DNA of 64,000 nucleotides from Streptomyces sporangiiformans (lineage in GTDB: Bacteria > Actinomycetota > Actinomycetes > Streptomycetales > Streptomycetaceae). Position numbers and translations under genes: made by a program. The DNA lies in the NCBI RefSeq assembly GCF_005768555.2, contig NZ_VCHX02000083.1, positions 186,001 to 250,000 on the forward strand, in the 5' to 3' direction. Numbering within the stretch: the first letter of the stretch is position 1; each line of letters begins with the position of its first letter. Of the stretch, positions 21,654-30,717 are shown piece after piece. The notes beneath the pieces were generated by a model. That model was not told the origin of the DNA. It was given only the letters and a program-made list of their open reading frames with translations, and searched no databases.

Positions 21654-22778
21654 TCACGTCCTGGTGCAGGTGGTCCCGTTCAGGCTGAACCCGCCCGGCG
21701 CGGCGAAGGCGCCGCTGTAGGTGCCCTGGAACCCGAACGTCTGGCTGCCGCCGGGGGCGATGCTCGCGTTGTGCGTCAGGCCGCTCGCCGTGACGGATCC
21801 CGAGGACGGGGAGACGGCGGCGTTCCAGGCGCTGGTGATGCGCTGGCCGGAGGGCAGGGTGAAGGCGAGGCGCCAGCCGTCGACAGGTGCCGAACCGGTG
21901 TTGGCGACGGTGACGTTCGCGGCGAAGCCTCCCTGCCACACGTTCGTGGCGTACGACACCTCGCAGGTCGTGGCGCCGCCCGGGCCGCCCGGTCCACCAC
22001 CCGTGTTGACGGTCGACAAGAACGAGTTGACGGTCAGCCCGGTGCCGTTCTGCCAGGGTTCGAAGCCGGCCTGAACGCTGGTCAGGTACCAGCTGCTCTG
22101 TGCCAGTCCGCGGGCTACGGCCTGCCGGACGAAGTCCATCACGTCGAAGCTCCAGCTGCCGATCGCCGACGGGGCGACGAAGGACAGCACGTCGTTGGAG
22201 CCGTTGCTGCCCGACCACACCTGCCAGGTGCGTCCGCCGACGGTGGCCGTGCCGACCTGGGAGCCGATGGGCTGGATCGGGCCCACCTTGTTGAACCAGA
22301 TCATGATCTCGGTCCGGTTCACGCCGTCCGTGCGGGGCGTCGGGTCAAGCCAGATGTCGTACGAGGCGTTGTACACGGCGTCGCCGACGTAGCCGTACGA
22401 GATGCTGCTCGGCGCGCTGGAGATGTCGGCGAGCCGCGCGGGGAGGTTGGTCCCTGGCGAGCAGTTGGTGTAGTGGCAGCCGTTGAAGAGGGACGGGTAC
22501 GACTTCGGCGCGCCGTTCGTGGGCACGGAACCGTCGGCCCGGGTGAGCCGGAAGCCGGTGTCGGTGGAGGTGACGCACTGGGGCTCGTTGGTGCCCCAGC
22601 GGTTGTTCTGGACGACGTATCGCCCCTGGATGACAGTCGAGCCGAACTGTTCGCAGACCGTGGTGTCGGCCTGGGCCGGGGGCGTGGCGGCGAAGAGCGC
22701 CCCGACGGCGGCGAGCGCGGTGACGAGCGTGCCCAACGTGCCGCGCACGGTGCGGGGAAGGTGCGGTAACGGTCGCAT
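21654..22778 (-). CDS. Secreted GH12 endoglucanase with CBM2
   Basis: 374 aa from the ATG at 22778 (AGGAAGAGG upstream). The frame stays open far upstream, but the signal peptide (TVRGTLGTLVTALAAVGA ... QADTT) fixes this start. Residues ~40-260 are a GH12 jelly roll with nucleophile Glu in NRTEIMIWF and acid/base Glu in QAGFEPWQNG. A Gly/Pro linker and a CBM2 (CEVSYATNVWQGGF ... FSLNGTTC) follow. It cuts internal beta-1,4-glucan or xyloglucan bonds. A perfect CebR box 63 bp upstream predicts repression until cellobiose is present. Confidence 0.94.
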   Translation of the reverse strand: MRPLPHLPRTVRGTLGTLVTALAAVGALFAATPPAQADTTVCEQFGSTVIQGRYVVQNNRWGTNEPQCVTSTDTGFRLTRADGSVPTNGAPKSYPSLFNGCHYTNCSPGTNLPARLADISSAPSSISYGYVGDAVYNASYDIWLDPTPRTDGVNRTEIMIWFNKVGPIQPIGSQVGTATVGGRTWQVWSGSNGSNDVLSFVAPSAIGSWSFDVMDFVRQAVARGLAQSSWYLTSVQAGFEPWQNGTGLTVNSFLSTVNTGGGPGGPGGATTCEVSYATNVWQGGFAANVTVANTGSAPVDGWRLAFTLPSGQRITSAWNAAVSPSSGSVTASGLTHNASIAPGGSQTFGFQGTYSGAFAAPGGFSLNGTTCTRT

Positions 22779-22840
22779 GCGGGGCCCTCTTCCTGAGGTA
22801 CGGCCGGAGATGGGGGTAGGGGCGCTTCCCCTCCCTACGC

Positions 22841-22854
22841 TGGGAGCGCTCCCA
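22841..22854. promoter_or_regulatory. CebR operator upstream of GH12
   Basis: TGGGAGCGCTCCCA is the exact 14-bp consensus bound by CebR, the Streptomyces cellulose-utilisation repressor. It lies 63 bp before the GH12 start. No cebR gene lies in the window, so control is in trans. Confidence 0.88.
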
Positions 22855-23045
22855 TACCCTGTCTCTGACGGACTGTAGGACGCATGCATGTCCCTGACAA
22901 CTCTGTGGTGGCGTCGTGTCCAACGCACTGCGTGGCTTCCACCGCCAGGTGCGAATGGCGGCGGCGGCAGGCGAGGGGATGAGGAAAGGCGACAACGTGC
23001 CGTGAGGGTGAGCTGGTTGCCGGAAACGGTGTAGTTCCTGTCCTG

Positions 23046-23225
23046 CGACACCCCCGCTGGGTGAGCGAGCAGCACGGCTTCCACGCCCTGCCGTTGCCGG
23101 CCTGCCCGGCTCCGTCATCCCTTTCGCCGCCGAAGGCCAGCGTCCGGTCTCAGCCTGGGCCGACGGCGTCGAACTGAGGGTGTATGCCTTAGTGGACGGC
23201 GCCCGACGCACGGTCGTGATGCGAA
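23046..23225 (+). pseudogene. Remnant of a GH31 alpha-xylosidase-type gene
   Basis: Two frames of one decayed fragment. The first reads RHPRWVSEQHGFHALPLPA; after a frame change in GGCCTGCCCGG the next reads LPGSVIPFAAEGQRPVS then AWADGVELRVYALVDG. Together they match the proximal C-terminal domain of GH31 enzymes (WVREQHGF...LPLLVRPGSV...ADG). No catalytic domain is present. The rest of the 690-bp gap between GH12 and TetR shows no intact gene; a short minus-strand segment near 22990-23060 (QDRNYTVSGNQLTLTA) may be another fragment. Confidence 0.6.
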
Positions 23226-23470
23226 GACGGCGAGCCCGCGGGCGAGATCCACCCCGATCAGCCGGCCGGCCGAGGACTCCCCGCCCTCTGGCCTGGGGAC
23301 CCGTGAGGGGGGCAGTGGGCGCTGTGACGTCTGCGTTCTGTGTCATGCCTCCAGGCTGTGGATCGCTCAGGTGGGCCGGTATCCGACACAAGGAGGCACT
23401 GCCCCGCCGGGCGGTGGGGCACGCCCCGCCGCCGCCCGGGGGGTTGGAACGCACGCGAGCGCGAACGGCG

Positions 23471-24055
23471 CTACAGGGCCGCCAGCAGGCCGTCGAGTGC
23501 GGCCTGCTGGCGTGCGGGCGTGGTGGCGTGCGGGACGAGCAGCGCGTTGACCTGAAAGCCGGTCAGGGCGGCGAGCAGGGTGTCAGCGCTCTGTTCGTCC
23601 CGTGGATCGTCCGCGATCTCGCCTGCTGCCCGGGCCTGGGCCAGGCATTGGCTCATCCGTTGCCGCCACTGGTCCATCGCGCTCGCGTGGACGGCCGCCA
23701 TCCGCGGGTCGTGCAGGGCCCGGTCCCAGAAGGCGACGACCACCCGGGCTTCCAGCAGGCGTCTCTCGTCGAGCGGCATGATCTCGTGGCACAGGCGGCG
23801 CAGCGCGACGAGCCCGGTGGCATCACCGATGGCCTTCTCGGCACGGACGTTGGTGCTCTCGACAGCGTGCTGAAAGGCGGCCTGCAGGATCTCGTCCTTG
23901 CTGTGGAAATACGGTGCGAGGGCACCGTTGGCGTACCCGGCCTCGGCGGCGAGATCGCGCATGGTGACGGCGCCGAGACCGCGGCGGGCGATCAGTGCCC
24001 AGACCGCCGCGACGATCTCACGACGGCGTGCGTCATGGTCGACGATCTTCGGCAT
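23471..24055 (-). CDS. TetR-family transcriptional regulator
   Basis: 194 aa. The N-terminal HTH is clear: REIVAAVWALIARRGLGAVTMRDLAAEAGYANGALAPYFHSKDEIL in register with TetR helices 1-4. The C-terminal domain resembles TetR_C6/BetI-like regulators (LDERRLLEARVVVAFWDRAL ... LLAALTGFQVNALL). GGAGGGAG precedes the start. It lies 51 nt downstream of the membrane-protein gene and on the same strand as the amine-oxidase pair. The ligand is unknown. Confidence 0.9.
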   Translation of the reverse strand: MPKIVDHDARRREIVAAVWALIARRGLGAVTMRDLAAEAGYANGALAPYFHSKDEILQAAFQHAVESTNVRAEKAIGDATGLVALRRLCHEIMPLDERRLLEARVVVAFWDRALHDPRMAAVHASAMDQWRQRMSQCLAQARAAGEIADDPRDEQSADTLLAALTGFQVNALLVPHATTPARQQAALDGLLAAL

Positions 24056-24106
24056 GGGCTCGGGATCTCCCTCCCGGTGATGTGATCGGCTCCCCCCGAC
24101 GGCAGT

Positions 24107-24619
24107 TCAGAATGCCATGGCGGTCATCGTCGCGACCATGACCAGGGCTCCGGCGTCCTGTTGCCGGGCCACGGCGCCGTCTGCGCCCCGCAGCTGCGTG
24201 ACCATGATTCCTCCGGCCCGCGTCACCGCCCAGCAGGCGACTACGAGCAGGGCGAGACCGCCCGCTCCGGCTCCGGCACCGGCACCGGCACCGGCACCGG
24301 CACCGGCACTGTGGTGTTCCATGGCCATTCCCATGGGTGCGGTGGCTGCCGTCAGGAGTGCCATGGCGGCGAGGTCTGCCGTCTCGGCGGATCTGCCGCG
24401 ACCCGGGCACCCGGCGCACACCCGCCACACGCAGGCCGATGCCACGGCGGCTGCGCCGATCAGGAGTGCCTCGCGTGATCGCCCGATCGGGATGACCATC
24501 ACCGCCATCACAGCCATGGCGACGGCGTGCGGCCCCCAACCGCGTACAGGCCCCGGTAGATGACCGGCCAGGCAGACAGCAGCTGCCGCCAGGCCCGCCA
24601 CAGCGAGCAGCTCATGCAT
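24107..24619 (-). CDS. DUF5134-like integral membrane protein coupled to copper amine oxidase
   Basis: 170 aa, about five membrane helices. The ATG at 24619 overlaps the end of the amine oxidase gene by 8 nt (an ATG at 24631 is possible), implying translational coupling. Possible metal ligands are visible: a CAGC motif after helix 3 and MGMAMEHH in a membrane-proximal segment. A run of Ala-Gly repeats follows, encoded by a GGCACC microsatellite. The family assignment is tentative. Coupling to a copper enzyme suggests, without proof, a role in copper supply or membrane placement. Confidence 0.65.
   Translation of the reverse strand: MHELLAVAGLAAAAVCLAGHLPGPVRGWGPHAVAMAVMAVMVIPIGRSREALLIGAAAVASACVWRVCAGCPGRGRSAETADLAAMALLTAATAPMGMAMEHHSAGAGAGAGAGAGAGAGGLALLVVACWAVTRAGGIMVTQLRGADGAVARQQDAGALVMVATMTAMAF
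24275..24309. repeat. GGCACC hexanucleotide microsatellite inside the membrane-protein gene
   Basis: About six uninterrupted GGCACC units coding for (Ala-Gly)n. Because the unit is 6 nt, slippage would change length but not frame. Confidence 0.85.
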
Positions 24620-26543
24620 CACAGCAGCCATGTGAGCTGCCGGCGTTGGAAGGAACGTCCAGTGTGGGGTTGCGGTCGAAGAAACCGGCGGGCTTGAGCT
24701 TGAAGCCGGTGTAGTCGACGGGCATGATCGGCCAGTCCTCGGGACGGGGTGCGTGGGTGAGGCCGAACGTGTGCCAGACGACGAGCGAGTGACCGTCGAG
24801 ACCACGGTTGGCACCGGCATAGGCAGGCAGGCCAGCGCCTCCGGGATGCTGGTTGACGAAGTCGCCGGCGGGGTAACGCTCGGCGGAGTCGTACGCGGTG
24901 ACCCACAGATGCTTGGCGGCGAAGGCGGCGCGGGCGGCGATGGACGAGCCGGGGTCGGCGAGCAGCGTCGGCCTGCCCTCCGGGTAAAGGGTGTAACCCA
25001 CTGGTGAACCCACGGAGTTGAGCGATTCCGGGTTCGATATGTGCCAGACACGGTCGACACTCATGTCGGCGGTGCGCTGGGCCTCGGACTCGGTCCGCAG
25101 CGGCGTGCGCCGGAGGGTGAACGCATTTCCTCGCGGGTTGTCCGGGCCGATCGGCACGCGTACGACGTCGACCTCTTCCACCAGGTTCTTCGAGCCGTCG
25201 ACGGCCATGTCCAGGCGGGCACAGAACAGGTGCTGGTGGTATGGGGCGCCGACTCCGGGAGCGACCTCCGTGGCGTAGGGGTAGTCGCCTCCCGGGTAGG
25301 CGGAGGGGAACACGATGCCGGTGGCCTTGGCCTCGAACTCAATGGTGCCGTCGAGGTAGAGATACCAGTAGAACCCGTAGTCGTAGTTGCCGATGGTGGT
25401 GAAGAAGGAGAGCACCATCCGGCGCTGGCGGCGGGTCTCGGCGGAGCCGGTCCACAGGTCGGTGTGCTTCCAGAGGATGCCGTAGTCCTCCTCGTGCAGG
25501 CAGATCGCGTTGGTGAGGGTGCGCGGCGCGCCGGATTCGTCGGCGATGACGGCGTCCAGGTAGGTGATCTCGCCCAGGCAGTCACAGCCCAGTTCCAGGG
25601 CGTTGGCCATGCGGCCGATCAGGAACTCGCCGGTGTCGAAGTAGTTCTGCCAGGAGCGGACCGGCGAGGGGTCGGCATAAGGGACGACCATCTCCGCGAT
25701 CGAAGCGCGATGGATGATGGGACGGTCGCGTCCCTGGTCCCGGTCGTGGAACGCGATCTGATGCAGAATCAGGCCTTCACGGGCGTCGAAGCCAATACGC
25801 AGGGACCAGTTCTCCCACTGCAGGAAGCCGCCGTCGAGGGTGAAGCTCGGCCCCTCGGGCTGGGTGATCTCCAGGGGCTTCTGGCTGCTGCGTGGAGGGC
25901 CGGTGACGGCCAGGTCGTCGAAGTTGGCGGACACGTCGGGAACCGGGACGGGGCCGATGTCGATGACCCGGTCGACGGTCTTGTTCAGTACGTCGACGTA
26001 GGCGACGAGGCCGTCGACGGGACGCCCCCAGGCATGATCCTTCGCGTGTTCCTGGACGAAGGCGAGGCCGCGCAGGATACGGCGTCCGGACTCGTCGGGG
26101 TACTCGTCCGCGTACACACCCGCGGACAGTGGAGCGACGCGCACCCGTGCCCCGTCCAGACCACGCCTCCTTAGCGCCGCGACCCACTCCTCGTCAGTGG
26201 CCAGAATCTCCTCGATCAGGTCGAACTCCTCCTCGAGCACGGGGAGTTGTCCGTCCTTGGTGGCGTCCAGAGTCCGATCGGAGTCGATCGTGCCGCGGGT
26301 CAGGGAGAGGACGACGTCATGTGCGGGAGCGCCCGCGGCGTCGTGCAGCATGACCCGTACGCGGCGGTCGATCGCGTCGCCGGGGGCATGGGTCATCAGG
26401 ACATCCTTCTCCGGCTCCTCCAAGCCGAGGTATGCGAAGCGGCTGGTGTCGGCCAGCAGGCCGGCTTCGGCGAGGATCGTGCGGGCGGCCGTGATCTCAC
26501 TCGGTGTGAGCGGCGCGAGAGGGTGCTGAGTGTCGGAGGTCAT
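24612..26543 (-). CDS. Copper-containing primary amine oxidase (first copy)
   Basis: 643 aa. Oxidises a primary amine to aldehyde, ammonia and H2O2. The TPQ-cofactor Tyr is in [11 protein letters not shown]; copper His ligands are the HxH in YHQHLF and a third His in [10 protein letters not shown]; the catalytic base is probably the Asp of YLDAVIADE. No signal peptide is seen, so it is probably cytosolic. AAAGGA precedes the ATG. The C-terminus ends SSHGCCDA, a Cys/His tail that could bind copper. The AraC regulator and APC permease next to it resemble a tyramine/phenylethylamine utilisation unit. A second copy lies at 42221. Confidence 0.93.
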   Translation of the reverse strand: MTSDTQHPLAPLTPSEITAARTILAEAGLLADTSRFAYLGLEEPEKDVLMTHAPGDAIDRRVRVMLHDAAGAPAHDVVLSLTRGTIDSDRTLDATKDGQLPVLEEEFDLIEEILATDEEWVAALRRRGLDGARVRVAPLSAGVYADEYPDESGRRILRGLAFVQEHAKDHAWGRPVDGLVAYVDVLNKTVDRVIDIGPVPVPDVSANFDDLAVTGPPRSSQKPLEITQPEGPSFTLDGGFLQWENWSLRIGFDAREGLILHQIAFHDRDQGRDRPIIHRASIAEMVVPYADPSPVRSWQNYFDTGEFLIGRMANALELGCDCLGEITYLDAVIADESGAPRTLTNAICLHEEDYGILWKHTDLWTGSAETRRQRRMVLSFFTTIGNYDYGFYWYLYLDGTIEFEAKATGIVFPSAYPGGDYPYATEVAPGVGAPYHQHLFCARLDMAVDGSKNLVEEVDVVRVPIGPDNPRGNAFTLRRTPLRTESEAQRTADMSVDRVWHISNPESLNSVGSPVGYTLYPEGRPTLLADPGSSIAARAAFAAKHLWVTAYDSAERYPAGDFVNQHPGGAGLPAYAGANRGLDGHSLVVWHTFGLTHAPRPEDWPIMPVDYTGFKLKPAGFFDRNPTLDVPSNAGSSHGCCDA

Positions 26544-26849
26544 GGCGTTCCTTTGAGTGAGGCGACTGCCGTTTTTTCAACGTGTGTAGATAAAAAACGT
26601 GGGACCTGTGTCCCGTCCAGACCCCGGGCAGGTCTTTTCGGCCCGGGCATCGCGCTCCGCAACGTCCGTGCACCCCACGCCACATCTGTGTGCACGGACT
26701 GGAGACGGCCGTGGATCGGGGGATCGGGCCCTGCATCTCAGTGACTCCGTGCGGGTGCCTGGGTGCCATGTCTTGGGCCCGGCCCGGAGGGCTGGGGGAG
26801 TGTCACGGCCGGTCAGGTAACTCGTCGAGCGTCGCTCCGCGATGTGCGG

Positions 26850-27836
26850 TCAACCACTGGTCATGGGTGCTCGCGCGGACGTCGGGTCCACAGTGGCCCG
26901 GCGCCGGTAGTCCCGTGGGGTTTCGCCGTAGGCCGCTTTGAAGACGCGGGCGAAGTGACGGCCGTCAAGGAGTCCCCAGCGTGCGGCGATGGCGGCCACC
27001 GGCTGATCCCTGGTGGCCGGGTCGGCCAGGTCGCGGGCGCAGCGCTCCAGCCGCCGGGTGCGGATCCAGCCGGCGACCGTCGTCTCCTCCTCCGCGAACA
27101 GCTTGAAGAGATACCGCCGCGAGATCGCGTGCGCCCGGGCGATGGCATCGGGAGTGAGATCCGGGTCTGCGAGATGACGTTCGATGTAGTCACGGATGCG
27201 CAGCGTGGTCGCAAGGTGAGGCGCGACCGGTGTCGTCCGATTGAGCCGCTCGCACAGCAGAGCCGTGACCAGGGAAACGGCTCCGTCGGCCAGCCGTGAC
27301 ACCTCGGGGCCCGCGCAGTGCGCGCTCTGCTCGGTCAGCGACTGCAGGAAGGGCGCCACGACCGCTCCGACGCCCTTGTCGGCAGCCATGTTCTTCCCGG
27401 TCACAGCGCGCAAGGTCTCGGGTCGCAGAGGGATCAGCGAGCGCGGCAACAGCATCAGGACCGTGCTGAAGTGACTCTCGTAGGTGAAGCTGTACGGGCG
27501 CGACGTATCGCACAGCGCCAGGTCACCCGGCGTCAGCCGACTGCGCATGCCGTCCTGCTCGATCACCGCGGTGCCCGAGACCTGCAGGCTGAGCTTGTAG
27601 AAGTCCTCTTCGTACCGCGCGGCGAGCGACGCGGTCCGACGTACACGGAGGGGTCCCGCACTCAGCGAACTCAGCTGCAGAGCGCCGACACGCCCGTCGG
27701 TGGCCGTGCCGTGGAAGATGTCGGCAGTCGTCTGCGCGGTGTCCAGCGGCACGAACAACAGACGGGATATCTCGTCGACCCAGAAGTCGAAGCGCTCACC
27801 CGGGGAGACATTCTCGGTCGTCACGACGGTTCGCAT
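26850..27836 (-). CDS. AraC-family regulator, FeaR-like architecture
   Basis: 328 aa from the ATG at 27836 with GGAG 8 nt upstream; the frame upstream of it lacks domain content. Residues ~1-200 form an AraC_binding_2 cupin-like sensor (ERFDFWVDEISRLLFVPLD ... TPGDLALCDTSRPY) as in FeaR. Residues ~225-320 hold two AraC HTH motifs (PDAIARAHAISRRYLFKLF and VAAIAARWGLLDGRHFARVFK). FeaR activates amine oxidase and aldehyde dehydrogenase genes in enteric bacteria, which fits the amine oxidase behind it and the divergent permease. The 306-bp gap 26544-26849 holds the amine-oxidase promoter region: AT-rich T6/A6 tracts near 26572-26597 and no gene. Confidence 0.88.
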   Translation of the reverse strand: MRTVVTTENVSPGERFDFWVDEISRLLFVPLDTAQTTADIFHGTATDGRVGALQLSSLSAGPLRVRRTASLAARYEEDFYKLSLQVSGTAVIEQDGMRSRLTPGDLALCDTSRPYSFTYESHFSTVLMLLPRSLIPLRPETLRAVTGKNMAADKGVGAVVAPFLQSLTEQSAHCAGPEVSRLADGAVSLVTALLCERLNRTTPVAPHLATTLRIRDYIERHLADPDLTPDAIARAHAISRRYLFKLFAEEETTVAGWIRTRRLERCARDLADPATRDQPVAAIAARWGLLDGRHFARVFKAAYGETPRDYRRRATVDPTSARAPMTSG

Positions 27837-28156
27837 GGACGCGCTCCATCTGGTCGGTGCTGTACCGCCACGGTACCGACAACTCGGCTTCACCGGTGGG
27901 ACGTTCATGCCCTCGTGGAGGAGCCGTCGGAGCACATGCCCGCGTGGGCTCCTGTGCATGCAGTGGCGAAAACACGTGCACGGTTCCGCACCCTCCCGCG
28001 GCGCGGTCCGCAGGACAGTGTCCCTCACAGATCCGCACGGCGGTGTCACACGGGAACCGACACGGGAACTCCGCGAAAGTCGGCCTCAGCCTGGACGCCC
28101 TCTCCCGCGCGGCGTTTCCCGTCCGGGCCGCGGTCCGTACTCATCAAGGAGTCCCA

Positions 28157-29644
28157 TTGTCCCAGCAGTCACACGATCCGGGGCACCGCACGCACCTTCG
28201 CCGTGGTGCGGTCGGTGTGGCCGGAATCCTCTTCTTCGTCCTGTCCGCGCAGGCCCCTCTCACCGGCATCGTGGGCACACTGCCGGTGCCGCTCGGCCTG
28301 GGCAACGGTGGCGGAGCACCGGCGGGCTATCTGGTCGTCGGCGCCGTCATCGCCGTATTCGCCGTCGGGTTCATCACCATGAGCCGGCACGTCACGGACG
28401 CGGGAGCCTTCTACGCCTACGTGTCACGCGGGCTGGGCAGGGTCGTCGGAGTCGGTGCGTCACAGACCGCCTTGCTCTGTTACGGCGCCACTCAGGCCGG
28501 CATGTACGGCCTGTACGGTGTCGTGGTCAAGGGCCTGTTCCAGCAGTACCTGTCCCTCGACCTGCCTTGGTGGGTCTGGGCGGTGGCGACGATGATCCTT
28601 GTGCAGATTCTGGGCTCGCTCAACATCGAGCTGGGCGCCAAGCTGCTGGCGGTTCTGGTCGTGGCCGAAAGCTCGCTGCTGGTGGCGTTCGCGTTCCACG
28701 AGTTCGTGAGCGGCGGAGGTCCTCAGGGACTGGACTTCGCAGGCAGTTTCGCACCTTCCGCGTTCTTCGCCGGCGCGCCGGGAGTGGCACTGACCTTCGC
28801 GATCGCCTCGATGATCGGCTTCGAGTCCGCGGCCATCTACTCGGAGGAGGCCAAGGATCCCGCCCGCACCGTGCCGAGGGCCACCTATCTCTCCGTCGTT
28901 GTGATCTCGGTGTTCTTCAGCTTCGTCTCCTGGATGGTCGTGAGTCACTACGGCGCGGACAATGTGGGAGGCGCGGCCCGCAGCGCGCTGCAGAACGGCG
29001 AAGCCACGTCGGTGGTGCTTGCTGCCGTGACCGACTCCCTCGGCCCGTGGGCCACCGACACGATGGCCGTACTGCTCGTCTCCTCGCTGCTCGCGGGGAT
29101 ACTCGCATTCCACAACGCCATCAATCGCTACCTCCACTCGCTCGGCACCACGGGAGTCCTGCCCGCCTGGCTGTCGCACACCAACCGTCAGGGGGCGCCC
29201 CACACCGCCAGCCTGACGCAGACCGTCCTCGCCTTCTGCATGGTTGTGCCGTTCGCCCTCGCCGGCGCCGATCCGGTGGTGACACTGCTCACCTGGGGTG
29301 GTGGAGTGGCGGTTCTGTCCCTGCTGGTGCTGTACATCCTCACGTCGCTCTCCGTCGTGGTCTTCTTCCGGCGGACTCGCCTGGACACCCGCTCGTGGCA
29401 CACGCTGATCGCGCCGAGCGCCTCCGTTCTGCTTCTGCTCGGCGTCATGATCATGGCCATCGCCAACTTCCCCACGCTGATCAGCGCTTCCGGCGACACC
29501 GCTTTGCTCCTGGAGCTCTGTGTCCTACTGGTGTTCGTCGCGGGGGTCTTTCTGGGCCTCGTGCAGCGCGGCCAGGGTGCTGGAAGCAGTCCGGCTCACG
29601 CTCAGGCAGCGGTGCAGACGGACGAGGTGTCCTCCTCTCTCTGA
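28157..29644 (+). CDS. APC-superfamily amino acid/amine permease (first copy)
   Basis: 495 aa from a TTG at 28157, chosen because AAGGAG (28146-28151) sits 5 nt upstream; the frame stays open further upstream without a better site. Twelve membrane helices; APC signatures such as SAQAPLTGIVG in helix 1 and IGFESAAIYSEEAKDPARTVPRA in helix 6. It probably imports the amine or amino acid used by the adjacent amine oxidase. The 320-bp divergent region from AraC shows no clear repeat. Confidence 0.9.
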   Translation: MSQQSHDPGHRTHLRRGAVGVAGILFFVLSAQAPLTGIVGTLPVPLGLGNGGGAPAGYLVVGAVIAVFAVGFITMSRHVTDAGAFYAYVSRGLGRVVGVGASQTALLCYGATQAGMYGLYGVVVKGLFQQYLSLDLPWWVWAVATMILVQILGSLNIELGAKLLAVLVVAESSLLVAFAFHEFVSGGGPQGLDFAGSFAPSAFFAGAPGVALTFAIASMIGFESAAIYSEEAKDPARTVPRATYLSVVVISVFFSFVSWMVVSHYGADNVGGAARSALQNGEATSVVLAAVTDSLGPWATDTMAVLLVSSLLAGILAFHNAINRYLHSLGTTGVLPAWLSHTNRQGAPHTASLTQTVLAFCMVVPFALAGADPVVTLLTWGGGVAVLSLLVLYILTSLSVVVFFRRTRLDTRSWHTLIAPSASVLLLLGVMIMAIANFPTLISASGDTALLLELCVLLVFVAGVFLGLVQRGQGAGSSPAHAQAAVQTDEVSSSL

Positions 29645-29882
29645 CACATCTGCGCCCGCTGCCCGGGGAACCTATGACGGCCACGCGGTCCGCCCGCCAG
29701 GCGGCAGGTCAATCACCCGGACAGGCCCGGGCTCCGGCAGAGCTCCCGTCGCCGCGAGCAGTGTGGACACCGACCAGGAGCTCCTGACGGATGATCACCG
29801 CAGCCCGTCACCGAAGCGCGGTTGTCCGGTTCCTGTACCGCTTGGCAGGCGCAACCCTCCGCCACCGGCCTCTGGCCGGGCA

Positions 29883-29923
29883 CGCCAGGAGGGGCGGTCT
29901 CCTGGAGACCGCCCCTCCTGGCG
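29883..29923. terminator. Strong bidirectional terminator
   Basis: Perfect 19-bp stem (CGCCAGGAGGGGCGGTCTC and its complement) with a 3-nt loop. It separates the permease from the 3' end of the convergent ten-gene operon. The remainder of 29645-29947 shows nothing. Confidence 0.9.
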
Positions 29924-29947
29924 CTGCAGCACCGGGATCCGTGCCGC

Positions 29948-30382
29948 TCACTCCGTCGTGCCGGAACCGCCCTCGTGAACGGCGGCCCTCGGCTCGATTC
30001 CGGTGGCACCGACCGTCTCCCGCCAGGCCTCCAGGCCTGCCTGGAACGCGACGATGCCCGCCTCCGGGAGGGCGATCTCGATCGCCTCCAGGATCTCCTG
30101 CGGCGTGACCCCGAGGTCGAGGGCCACCCGGATATGGCTCTGGATGTGTCCCTTGCCGGCCCTCATCACGGTGAGGCTGAGGATGAACAACAGCTCCTTG
30201 GTACGGCGATCCAGCGCACGGGGCCTCAGATAGGCCGCCTCGACCAGGCCGTTCGTCGCCTGCAGGACATCGAAGTCGTGCCGCGCCATGACCTTGTGGT
30301 AGTCGAGGACGTACCCGCGGTCGCGGGCCATGGCGTCGATGTACTCCTGTGCGGCCTTCGCGGGGGCCGTGTCGGCGGTCAT
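29948..30382 (-). CDS. Carboxymuconolactone decarboxylase / AhpD-like protein
   Basis: 144 aa. All-helical CMD fold with the family core LDRRTKELLFILSLTV and HIQSHIRVALDLGVTPQEILEAI. AhpD-type peroxidatic CxxC is absent (the position reads AGKGHIQSH), so a decarboxylase or isomerase-like role is more likely than disulfide chemistry. Last gene of the minus-strand operon; its start overlaps the NIPSNAP stop by 4 nt. Confidence 0.85.
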   Translation of the reverse strand: MTADTAPAKAAQEYIDAMARDRGYVLDYHKVMARHDFDVLQATNGLVEAAYLRPRALDRRTKELLFILSLTVMRAGKGHIQSHIRVALDLGVTPQEILEAIEIALPEAGIVAFQAGLEAWRETVGATGIEPRAAVHEGGSGTTE

Positions 30383-30717
30383 CCTCGGCCTCCTTCGTGC
30401 AGGACGGTACGGATGTGGGCTGTGGCGGGGCTGAGGAGGCGGTTGGTCTGGCGCACGAGCAGCTCGCGCACGCGGCCTCGGAAGGCCGCGAAGTCGTCGT
30501 CGTCCGCCAGTTCGGCACGCCTCTTGGCACGGTCTTCCAGACTCTCGAAACCCCAGAAGTAGACCAGCGTGTTGAGTTCACCGACCTCGGTGGTGCAGCA
30601 GCCGAGCAGGTTGCCGAGGATCCGTTCCTGGGGCTCGCGGCCGTACTGTTCCCACAGCCGGACGTACTTCGCCGCCGCCCCCGGCTTGAGAAGGTAGTCA
30701 CGTTGCTCGATGATCAC
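30379..30717 (-). CDS. NIPSNAP-family protein
   Basis: 112 aa, one dimeric alpha/beta-barrel-type NIPSNAP domain: IEQRDYLLKPGAAAKYVRLWE at the N-terminus and LNTLVYFWGFESLEDRAKRRAEL in the centre. Bacterial members often accompany aromatic or steroid catabolism, but a defined reaction is lacking. 4-nt overlaps on both sides show tight translational coupling. Confidence 0.85.
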   Translation of the reverse strand: MIIEQRDYLLKPGAAAKYVRLWEQYGREPQERILGNLLGCCTTEVGELNTLVYFWGFESLEDRAKRRAELADDDDFAAFRGRVRELLVRQTNRLLSPATAHIRTVLHEGGRG

